The notes under the pieces were generated by a model, which did no database searches, had not been told where the DNA came from, and saw nothing but the letters and a program-made list of their open reading frames with translations. From positions 186,001 through 250,000 of the forward strand of contig NZ_RQXW01000004.1 in NCBI RefSeq assembly GCF_003957515.1: a stretch of DNA of 64,000 bases, read 5' to 3'. Every line of letters starts with the position of its first letter. Within the stretch, counting starts at the first letter, position 1. Source of the stretch: Amphritea opalescens (GTDB lineage Bacteria; Pseudomonadota; Gammaproteobacteria; Pseudomonadales; Balneatricaceae). Below, piece by piece: positions 1 to 12,000 of this stretch. The translations under genes and the position numbers were made by a program.

Positions 1-3000
1 CGAACTATTTAGGTTGAGATAAGCATCAATGGTGTCGACAAAGGACTGCACTTTGGTTTGAATCGTGCCATCTAAATTGGTAACTTTATCTCCCAATAGG
101 TCAGACAACGATAAATCAGTAAACGGAATAGCCGTTGAGTCATCCAGATAGTTATCAATTTTAGTGCCTATATGCGATGACCAAGTGGCCAGTTCGCCCA
201 AGCCAATACTTAACTTGGTTTGATCCGACAAGCTCTTAAAGTGATCCGATGTTGGCAACAAACGCTGACCTTTATCAATCTCTTCCATCATCAGATCGGT
301 GGTAGCGAAATCAGGGTGACTCATGCCTAACACATGCCCCATTTCGTGCATTAATACCGTCAGCAAGTCAATGCCATCATAAACACCATCATCGGTGTCA
401 TCGCTTGCCGTTGTGTCTAAATACCAAGTCGCACCGGCGGCATTATCATCAAGCGTAATGGTGTAATCCAAACCATTCGTGCCGGCTGCACTCACCGTTC
501 TACCGACAACATTTCCACCAATATCCCCCACGGCAACCGTAATATTTTGTAAACCGGTCAATGCTGCCGCCGGCAATACCTCTGTCCACCGGGCAATTGC
601 TTCAGTTTTAAGCGCGTCTATCGTCGCTATATCGGTTGCAGCGGTCGCGTTAAGTGTCGCGCCACTCCCTACGGCTGCGGTCGTCGTTACAATATCACCA
701 AAGCCTTGAGATGATTTGAAGGCTGTCCACAACCCTTCTCCTGTCGCAATATTCCCTAGACCTTTTGTTTCGAAGGTGCCGTAAGCTTTGACCTCATGGA
801 GGGTGCCGGATTCGTCGCTGTAAGAGTATGAGGTATATTCACCATCGGCATCTGCTTGCGGTGCCGACTGAGTAATCGTTTCCGCGATCGAAGAAAAGTC
901 AAGCACATCTGATGTGCCGGTGGAGAAGACCTGATCCTGACCAAATTTGTCATTAAAGGTAAAAGTGGTTTTAGCCAAATCCACCTTAAAGTCGCTCACC
1001 ACAGGGGCAGGCGAGGCTGAAAATAGCACCGTAAACTTACCATCAACCGCGCTACTAACCGCAACCGTGATACCCGCCAGCTCATCCAGTGCCGCTGTTA
1101 TATTACTGAGTGTTGCCGCATTGTCAGCACCAATAGCAAAAACCGCCGCCAAACGCGCGGGATCGGGTGTCACACCCGCGGTTGTTTCAAAATTGGCAAA
1201 AGACAGGGTGACTAATTCACCTTCATTAAAGCTATTCGCAGTAAAATCTAGCTCAAACGAAGCGGGCTCGGTCGGATTTGTACTTCTATCCACCAGATCC
1301 GTGACAACCACACCACCGCTATTATTGATAAAGACATCATTGCCTTCACCGCTTTCCAAGTTTTGGATATTTTTGTAGTTGGCGACAATGATAGAACCAT
1401 CCAAAACAGTGACAATGGTCGATCCATTTTCTAGGTTCCCTGTAGCCAAACTAACATTCGTCACATCAGTGTAGGCCGGGGTAATAAATTCAATATTTAA
1501 AGTGAAGTTACGCTGATCTTCTGCCAAAGCAGGATCCGGCTGAGTCACATTGACCGCCAAGTCTGCAACCCCATTCAGTTTATCTTCAATCTGCTGCATC
1601 ATCGCCGAATAATCGGCCAATGCTGGGATAACAGCGCTGACCAAGCCACTCGAACCATCGGGGTGATCAAAGCTAAGCGTAAACTCACCGCCGCTCACCT
1701 GACTGCCTAAAGCAATCTGATGAATGTAGTTTCGCTCAGTACCATCTAATGGAGACTGCGCCGCAACCGCCGATTGAACCGACGTATCGCTCGAAGCCGT
1801 TAAGTGGGTTGGAGTAAAGATCAGCTGTTCGGGATTATCAAATCGATCCAGATTCAAGAAGGTAATCGCAAACTTACCCGCCGTCACGTCATCGGGGGTT
1901 ACGTCGACATTATTAGCCCCAAGGAATAATTCAAGCGCAGTTTTAATATTCGCGGCGGTCGCAATGGCATTTGCTCCAACAGCAATATCCGCAGTGGTAA
2001 AGCCACCAACCGCCGAATCATCACTTGAAGGTAACTCGAGGGTAAACTGGTCGCCCTCAACAGCATTAAGCACTAAAGATTGCTGTTCATCCCCCTGAGC
2101 TCGTAACGCTGTGCCCAGCGCTAAATCGATAGAATAGTCTGCACTTTGGCCTTCTAAACTAAGGGTATTGCCGTTTTCATCGGTTTCACCACCATCAATC
2201 GTATCGACACCACCCTGGCCAATGACAAAAATATTATCATTACTGTTACCAACAAAGGTGTCATCACCGCTCGAACCGATCACTTTGGTAAAGCCGGCCA
2301 CGGCGTTATTAGACAGGCTATACTGCGAATCCGCAGCAACCGCTGAATTAATCAAACCGGAAAGCGAACTCCAACGCTCACCCAATACGGAGGTCGCACT
2401 GCCAAACAGGACTTTAGACTCGGCGATTTCCCCCCAAACCGGCACCTCAACCGCTTCCCATAAGGTATAAGCAATACCCGCAGTACCATCTACTGTGACA
2501 CCAATAGCCTTACCGGCAGCATCAAGTTCAGTATCGTAGTTTTGATAGTTAAGGGTAATGTCGCCCTCAGAAGAGATCACGCCACGTAAACGAGCATCAC
2601 TATGGAAAGTGAATATATTGTCACCACCACCGCCAACAATATTTTCAATGCCGGTAGCAAAAACGTAGTTACCCAACAAAATGTCTTCAGGCAACGGAAT
2701 GCCAAATCGCTTCAATGCTGATCCGAATATCTCGTCACGGACCATAATAAAATTAGCACCAATCGATAGCAGAGGGACTTCAGCATCATCTCGACCCACG
2801 CTGATCAGATCGGTGAGTTCGCTAATGTTATCGGTGGTAATTTCCCAGATATCATAGTGCAAGGTATTTTTAACTTCACCGCTACCCAACTGACCTTTAA
2901 GACCATAACCAGCCTCAGAAAGATCTAATGTATCAAAGAAATCACTGACACCTAGAACCTGGATATCCGGTGCTTCAATAACAGCAGCAGCCCCCCATAA

Positions 3001-6000
3001 ACCACTAAACTTATAGGTATCTGCCCCCCAACCACCCGCAAGAATATGAACACCGGGGGCCACAACATTTTCCGAAAACAGTGAAGGTTCGCCGTTAATC
3101 GCCGTAGAAAGCACTGCGTTTGCAACAAATTGTGCATAAGGGTTAGCAATTGAGTTTTCAATTAAGTTACCACCCACCTCAAATACATTGCTGCCCAATG
3201 AAGCATTGCCCAACGCTGCAACAGGGTTAAGTGTCGTATTTAAAGCGATGTTGATACCAGCACCGTAGGTCACATTATCGATATTCTGAATGCGGCCAGT
3301 AAAACCTGCCTGTTTACCCAATAAGCTGGTTAAAACCGTTTGAGTAAAGTCGTCTTTCGCATAGCCAGTAATGGCATTAGCGTTATCACCAACGACAAGA
3401 TTATCCGTATCGCTAAGGCGAGTGGTTCCGGTGACTTCCAGTATCCATGACTTAGTCTTGCTGTTATCAGGATTGACCGTAACGGTAATTTTATTGGCAC
3501 CTAAGGCCGCATTCAGTGCGCTCTGAATAGCGCCTTTAGTCGTCTCATCATTCTGATTAACCGGAATATCCAGCGTACTGACGCCGTTAACGGATAAACG
3601 GAAGGTGGTCAGCGACTGATCCACCAACGTAACACGTTGTTTTTCTGCCACACTGCTAGCCGCGCTGCCATTGGCAATGGTGACAATATTGGCAGCCACA
3701 CCGGGGGCAGCAACGGCGGTACTCTTAACAATCTCTAAGTTTGAGCCATCAACAATAAAAGGCTGTGCAGCCGCACTGAGATCAACCACGATTTCAACGA
3801 CAAACTCACTTCCCACTAAAGTGGCGGGTAAGGCATTGATAGAGGATGCCGTCAAAGCTGCATTAATATTCGTTAGCAGCGTGCTACTGTTAGCGTCATA
3901 ATCAATGGAACCGGTGGTCACACCACCAAAGCTAAGCGTGAATGTCCCGCTAATAGCCTCACTGGTAACCACCGGCGGCATAGCAAATTTATAGATCCGG
4001 TTGGTCTCAACTAGAGAAGCATTGCTACTATCCGTACGATCCAGATAGGCATCAATTAACCCTACTTTTACCGGCGTTAAGGATTGATCGGTCGTGGCCG
4101 ATGATAAGCCATAACCAGTGCCACCCACCGATTCGACAATATGCGTAGTAGACGGTGTCAGTTTAATCCTGAAATTATCGCCAACGAGGGTAACGGTGGC
4201 TGTCGCGTTGGTGCCTAATTCATTATTTAGTGCCGTTTCGATTCGTGTGCGAAGCGTCTCGACGGTCTCGCCTACTTGCAGTGCAACATCCACATAGACG
4301 GAGCCGGTGACCGGACTGTTATCAGCCAAGGTCTTCAGGTTGTATTTCAGCCCCACGATGCCCTGCGAGGCGCCGTTAATATTAAGAGTTTGAACCTCCT
4401 GACCATTGGTCGACTGACTGGTAATAGTCGATGTACCCAATAATACCGTTGAAAAATTGCTGTTCTTAGCCTCGATGGATGCAACAGAGCCACCCGCAAT
4501 ACTAATAGTGAAGGGACCAGTGCCCGTGCCCGTCACCGTCACGGTACCCGTCAAACTCGATTGCTGATTAATAAGCTGCTGTAAGGCGGCCTCAATAGCA
4601 TCCTTATCGGCATCCTGAGCTAGATCTACTGTTTTATGAATACCAATATATAAATTATAAGGATCAGTATTGGCACCGTGAGTAATAGTAATTGAGTGGA
4701 CTTGTGGCGCAGTCATCGCTGATGGCGTTAAAACGAGATCAACCGCTGGTGCAGAAAGAGAAATATTAGTCAGCGTAGTAACCGCTTTATCCCCCTCCAC
4801 ACGCCAGCGCAGATCAAATGTTCCCGCGTCACCCGCCGTGACTAAAATCGCTTTTGGCGTACCCGCAGGCAGAGCCATCGCAGCGTATATCGCGTTTTCA
4901 ATACGCTGTGCCAGAGCGACATCATTAAGCGATGTTGCTGTTTCTTGCGTAAATACCGCCACACTACCTGACGCAGACGTCAGGACGCCGGTAAACTCCA
5001 CCATGTTATTCTGGTTCGTGTAAGCAATGAGGTAGCCTCCCTCATTCTTAGCCACCGAAACGACCTTTGAACCAGTAGCCAAACCAAACTCTGTGGCTAA
5101 TTGCGTATTTATTTTATCCGCAATAGCCGTTGAATTATCACCCGTTGCGGCGCCGGTGCTTAAACCGGTCATGGTTTGAACGGTTTGAACACCAGCGATG
5201 GTTGTGACATAGGTCAGATTAAAGTCCGTCGCGTCGGTGACCAACAACTGTTGCTGTACCGGCGGCATCATATAGATAGGGGCCGTGGTTACCGTCGTCG
5301 CGTCACCCTGTACGGTTAATGTAAAACCGCCACGCTGAGCTTCGGGGATAGACAGACGTTGGACTTCAGCACCTCGATGACCATCAACAACCGTATCAAC
5401 AGCAACGGATGATTTGGAGGTTTCGGCTAAATTTACATACGAAATCTTGGTCAGATCCGCGAAATTACCCCCCGATATATCAACAGTATTTTTGACGGCT
5501 AAATCAGGTGGTGTTAGCGACAAGAGATCGATCAAACCGTCAACATTGAGCTGCGCGGAGAGAGGCTTAAAGCCTGTACCACCAATAATCGTTCCTTTGA
5601 ACGTCGTATTACCCGAGATGGCGAACGTATTCGAATTAACGCCACCACGCACAATGGTATTTTCACCTACATCGGTAAAGACAAATGTTTCAAAAACACT
5701 CTCACCAAGTAATGTGTCAACCAGACCCGACGCTTGAGCATCAGTGCTTAGTGCGGTAGGTCTTGGCGCAACACGCTCGACAGTAAGCGATAATTGACCC
5801 GTATTACCATCAACCTTGCCCTTAGCCGCAGTCGTGGCCAACTCAAATGCCCCCGTCACCGCTGCGGTATACCCCAGAGCCGAGCCATCTAGATTTTTCA
5901 AGGCTTTTGTTAAGACCACATCGCCCGGATTATTAAAGGTAATATTTAGCTTAGTTTGCGCCGCCGTGCTACCAAAGCGCTGCTCCTTAACGGTAACCGA

Positions 6001-9000
6001 GCCGTCACCCAATAATTCGTTCAGCTTATTGCTCAGCTCGGTGATATTCGCCTCTTTATTCCCTGCAACAAAGGTAATCTTATCGGTTACTTTGTGCACA
6101 CCATCTTTGACGGTAGTGACCACGGAGGTCACCGTTGCAGAGGTGACTTGCAACAGATCGACATCGACCAGCTCTTTGTTGGTAAAGTTGATATTCCAAC
6201 TGTTGGCTTTAAAGCTTTCGTTGGTGGTTTCTGCTGTTATAGGCGAGCCATCAACCGTCACACCGGTCACTTTCACATTAAGATTCTGAGAGCCAGAAGT
6301 GGATGTGAATGTCAGTTTATTCAGTTCGGTTTGAATTTTTAAAGCAGTGGCTTTAACGTCTACTTTACCGGTAGCCGCATCGGTAATAATTTGAATCGGC
6401 GTTGCCGTGGTTTTAACGGCGTGAGAGCCTCCAGGATCGGTAAAACTTAACTTAAAGGTTCCACTTGGCTGCTCCGCACCGGTAAAGGCCAATCGCTGAA
6501 TTTCTTGAATCTTATAATCAAGCGCAAACTCACCTCCAGTGCTGCTACTGATAATGAGTGGCTGAACCTCTTTAACCGCCCCAACCTGCTCAAAATTAAA
6601 ATTCAGTTCATCCGTAACCTGACTAAAATCGATATCCAATACATGGTCATTCGCTGTCAAAGTACTGGTGTCGATGGTGACAGAATTTGTTTTACGTAAC
6701 GCTTCTGGAACGGCGATAGCCGCCAGCATGTCGGTTATCGACGCAGAACCAAAGATAAAGGTCGCGTCCGCATTAGGCGCCAGAATAGTCTCAAACGCGT
6801 GAATATTGCCAGGCACGCTACCATCGGCCAGAGTCGTCACACGACCCTGTAAATTATTCGTCCCGGATAGGCCTGTCACGTCGACAGACATATCCGTTAC
6901 ATCATTTTCACTCGGTGTTGTAAAGGTGATTTGCCACTCTTTCAGTGCATCAGTAAAACTACCGGTGACGACTTCTACCGTGTATTTCTGCACAAAATTA
7001 CGGTTAAGTTTATTTAATTCCGTCTGGATAGCTAAGCGCGTATTTTCTTTTTGCTGATCAACAGATGCGGCTGTCGTATCAATAGCAATAGGGTCGGTGG
7101 AGTACTTACCAATGGTTAAAACAAAGCTACCTTCGGTGACATTATTGAGTGTCAGTTGCTTAATTTCGCGAACCGAAGAACCCTCAACAGTAGACCAGAT
7201 GTCGGGCTTGCCTTTAAGTGTTGTCGCGTTAGTGATCGCGACCGCATGAAGATCACTAATTTCAGGGTTTAAGACGGTAATTTCAAACTTATTACCGATA
7301 CCGGAAACCACCACGTTGGCAAATATTTGTGAGCTATGATCGTTTAATTCTTGCTGAATCTGGGCGGCAATATCGTTAGGGGTAGAGCCGGATGCGATAG
7401 GCACTGTAATAGATACAGACTGGTTAGGCGTTTCTACGCCACTCACTGTTTTAGTATATTCAAAACCTAAAGTGAAGCTACCAGATTCAGCAAGGCCTAG
7501 GTCGATATTAATAGAGCCGTTGGTGTGCTTAGTCGTTAATTGAGTCGTCGTGTCAACGGTATTAACACCCGGCACCACGGTGCCGACCACCGGCGGCGTA
7601 TAGGTCAGTCCAGTCGCACTGACAATCGTCATTAATGGGATATTGGTATAGATCGGTTTTTTGAACTCAACATCAAAAGCACCGGTCCCTGCCCCTGCAG
7701 ACTTAACCGATACCAGATCACCAACGGGCGCTACGCCATTATCCGTCAGTAGTGTTCTAAGCTTTGCTTCCAGTGCCGTTTTTATATTCGCCGCTGTTAG
7801 CGTCGTGTTGGCGCCGACTGTTATTGAGATCGGTGCTGTCGTTTCAAAAGTACCATCGGGTTTAGGAAAATTATTCAGTTTTACCGTGAAAACACCAGAT
7901 TTAGCGCCACCTAGATATAGTCGTTGCACTTCATTCGCATTGCCTTCGCTATTTACACGCACCGTATTGGCTGTCAGTGCAAAATGACCCGACACATCAC
8001 CAAATCCAGACAGGGTTTTAGTCCAGCTAGTTTTATCTTTAATGAAAGTACCAGTACCCGCCAACAGATTAGAACTATTAAATAAGTAGGTCATCTCCTG
8101 GGTAACATTGGAGAAATCGAGCACATCACCACGGGTTTCTAGTCCGGCATCCGTGGTTTTGTCATCTTTACCTGCTTGGCTTTCAATCACTTCATCTTGG
8201 CCCCAATCATTGATGAACACATAATGATCGTAGCCTTTACCACCAATAAGGGTATCGTCACCTATACCGCCATAGAGGACGTCATGACCGGTACCACCCA
8301 CGATACTGTCATCACCCAGGCCACCACTGAGATGGTCATTACCAGCACCGCCGCTGATAACATCATCACCTAAGCCAGCACTGATTCGGTCATTGCCTGC
8401 ACCACCACTGAGGTTATCATCACCTGCGCCACCGCCGATTGCATCATTGCCTAAACCGCCATAAAAGATATCGCCCTGAAGTGTGCCTGTAATCACATCT
8501 TGACCATCACCGCCATCCCAGACACGCCCAGTTTTAACACTGACAGCTTGGGTATAGTTATCAGAGAATATAAGGTCATCACCACTCCCCGTACTATTAA
8601 CCAACAAACCAAAGTCGCCTAAGACGGTCATGCTCTTAACCGTACCCGCACCGGAATCAGTGGTACCTTTTAAACCATCTATACGATCAATGGCACCCGC
8701 TTTTAATCCCGTGTTAGCCGCCGTAAATTCAACTGCATCAATGGTTAGAGTCTTAACGGTCGTGGTCAGGGTGTAACGATCTTCGGCAGTCGGCCCACTG
8801 GATGTATATGCTTTAACGATAGTAAGAGGATCGGGATTAGTTTCAGTCTCAGCACTTAAAACAATCGTCGCTTGAGTGGTTCCCCCCGTAGTCCTTTTCT
8901 CTTGGCGAGCTTCCGCTATCAGCTTAATCTCTGGAATATTCAGTCCAGCCGATAACGATTGAAACGTAATAGTGAAATCGTAAGGCGTGGTGCCGGCAGC

Positions 9001-12000
9001 CGAACCACTCCCCGTAACCGTCACCAATGGTGCAGGGGTTACTGGAGTCGTTGCTGGAGGAGTTGTGCTGGTAGTCGTAACCGGCGTTGCTTTCAACACC
9101 AGAGAGTTCAGCGCAGCAGCCATCTCTGTTGCTATTGAAGCGGCAGTACCTGAATTGCTAATGTCGATGGTTTCCACTCCACCCAAAGACAACCTAAAAC
9201 TGGTGATATTGGTCAGTTCTTGAGCGACAGTGGGTGATGCTTTAACTTTTGGAATTGTCAGCTTTTGTACTTCGTTGGTAGCCGTCGGAGCGGCGACACC
9301 ATCGGCGGTATTAAGAATGCCAGTTACCGCCTTCTTAGCGACCCCCGGCGTTGTTTCACCTAGGTCAACCACCACATCGTTGGTATTAGTAGACTTGTAT
9401 TGCGAATAGTCCAGAATATTCACGCCATCGGTTTTGGCGATATTAGCGCCAGCCACATAGACATTACCGGTCACCAAGCCTTCAGCCAAGCTACCGGTTG
9501 TCTTCGCGGTCAGAATCTTGCCCTGCAAGGCATCCTGATCTTTGAAAATGTAGGTATTTTTACCCTGACCACCAATGATGTTGGCAACGTTATCTGCGTT
9601 CACAACATAGGTGTAAGTAATTGTTTTTAAGATGGGAGCTACTGCCGTCCCAATATTAATTTGCTTCTCGACAACAGCCGTCACTTTCACTGAAGATGTT
9701 ATCGTTGTGACCGCCGGTGTACCGGTAGAGATTGTGCTGACGCTATCCAACTCAAAGATTAAGTCGTGGGTGACCTCACGGAAATCCAACGTCCCTTTTT
9801 TGCTGGTCGATTGAGTGTCATCAATAAAAAAGTTAACGGTTTCTGTCAGTGCCGGCGTCGTATCCGGATAGAACTGTCCCCAGTCATTATTGAACTTATA
9901 GGTGTTATCACCCAGCCCACCGACCACTTTTTCAACATTGATGGCATTTTTTACTGAGTGTGCACTGGTCGTTACATTTGCGCCCTGGAAGACCTGCACG
10001 CCGTATTGATCGGTCGACGTTCGATCAGAATCCGACACTTCAGATACCACCGGAATAGCCGGCACTGTAGGGGTCGACAATGGTTCTGTCGATTTAACTG
10101 ATGGATGAAACTCAACGGTGATAGCTTGGGTCAGCGCAGAAAAGTCCAGCATATCGGCATCGCCGCCTTTAATCACCGTTAACCCATCTTTGCTATCCGC
10201 TTGCTCGATAACCTGATCAGCGCCCCAATTGTCTTTAAACACATAATTATCGGTTCCGCCCCCCCCCTCTAAGGTCTGACTTCCGGCACCACCGACGAGA
10301 TAATCCTCACCCGCTCCGGCAGCTACCGTCACATCAGTTAAACCGGTAACATCAAATTTTTGATCGCCCTTATCGGCGGTAAATGAGGCAAATGATGCGG
10401 TAGTAAAGCCCGTTAAAGTATCGACCCCCTTAATGATATTGCCCGCCGACAGATTAACGTAATTGGTCAACACCGTATTTGAAGCACCAGAGTTATACAG
10501 CAGATCAATTTTGCCGCTGTAATTCGTATTCGCTCTATCAATATCGATTGGCGCACCAATATCATCGATAATAAGTCGGGTATTCCCAGCATCCAGGGCT
10601 TTACCGATCGATAATTTGCCAATCTCACCGGTTCCGGTAGTGACCACTGCAACTGCGCTTTTAGTATCTAACTGTGTAGCTGCATCCGTTGCGGTAGGAT
10701 CGATCCCCATCACCGCATAGTCTTTAACCCATTTATAGGCATCATCACTCGATAAAGCGGTACCCTTTTTACTGATAGCGATGTGGGCGGACGCTAGTGT
10801 GGATGTATCTAAAACATCTATTTTAGTCTGTAACTCAAGCTCGGTTTTATAACCAAGCCGGCCCACTTTAATGTTCTTAATAGTGGCATCATCACCGTCG
10901 GCAAACTGAAAAGTACGTAACGTATTGGGTACGAGTGCGCCCGTGGCTTCATTGACAGCCTGCGCAGTAATTTTAAATGGCGCGGTAGCGGTTTTCCCGG
11001 TCACGGTAATACGAATATCACTACCAACGCCGGTAAAGTTGATGGTATCAGTGCCTGCCGCTAGGATGACCGGTGCAGCCGTGCCATTTAACTCTCCGAT
11101 AGCCACCGATTTATCGGCCGCCAACAGCCCGCTATACAGAGGATCATTCGAGGCAAAAGAGAACTGTTCAGTGGACATCAGATCAAGGGTCTGGGTGACA
11201 TAGCCTGACTCAGTCTCCAGTATCCAGTCGCCACCGATAAAGCGATTGCCCGTCAAATCATCGGACGCAGCAATATCGGCCTGTGTTGCACCCGCCAACC
11301 GGTCAACAAACGCTATACCCACCTCGCCTTGAGCAATATTACAGCCATAGATTAGAATATCACCGTCTGATTTTAATGCTTTCCCCCAAGCTTCCAACTG
11401 TTGACGGTAACGCTCTAACGAAGCACTGCCTAAAGAAGCCGTACCGAGACGCAGTAAACCGGTTGCCCCATGCGATAACACATGCAACGCGGCAATATCT
11501 TCATAGGCGGAAAGAACATCGGCCAGTTGCTCAACACCATCACCTTCAGCATTTAGCAAAACAACCGTGACGCGCTCCGCCTGCGAACGTGCAACCGGCG
11601 CATCGACTAGCGCATCAGCCAACTCCGTATCAGCCACTAACGTTTCGTTAACACTCTCGTCCGCAGGATACCAATCCGCAACCAAGACATCGCCCGCACT
11701 GGTCGTTTCTGCATGCCATTCAAGATCACTACCCGCATCCCCCATAAAGGTGCTCAACAGTGCGCGATAATCCTCAACTGAACGGTCAATGACAACAAAC
11801 TGATGTCCACTCAACTGTTGAATATGTTGAATCGTAACGGTAGTGGCCGCTTCAGTTTCACCCTCAGCGTTCGGTTGCCCTTCAGCCTCTTTCGGCTGCA
11901 CTGCCGCTAATTTTTCTAACTCCTCAGCTGCAACCTGAAGATCGACTAGATTCAGATTTTCAATATCCGCATGGGGATCACTACTCGTATCAGCATTGCT

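Noticed and set aside
5414-6342. Several plus-strand open frames of 80-160 codons across the first 12 kb.
   Set aside because: They are shadows of the giant minus-strand gene, whose frame is open throughout and carries recognisable domains.
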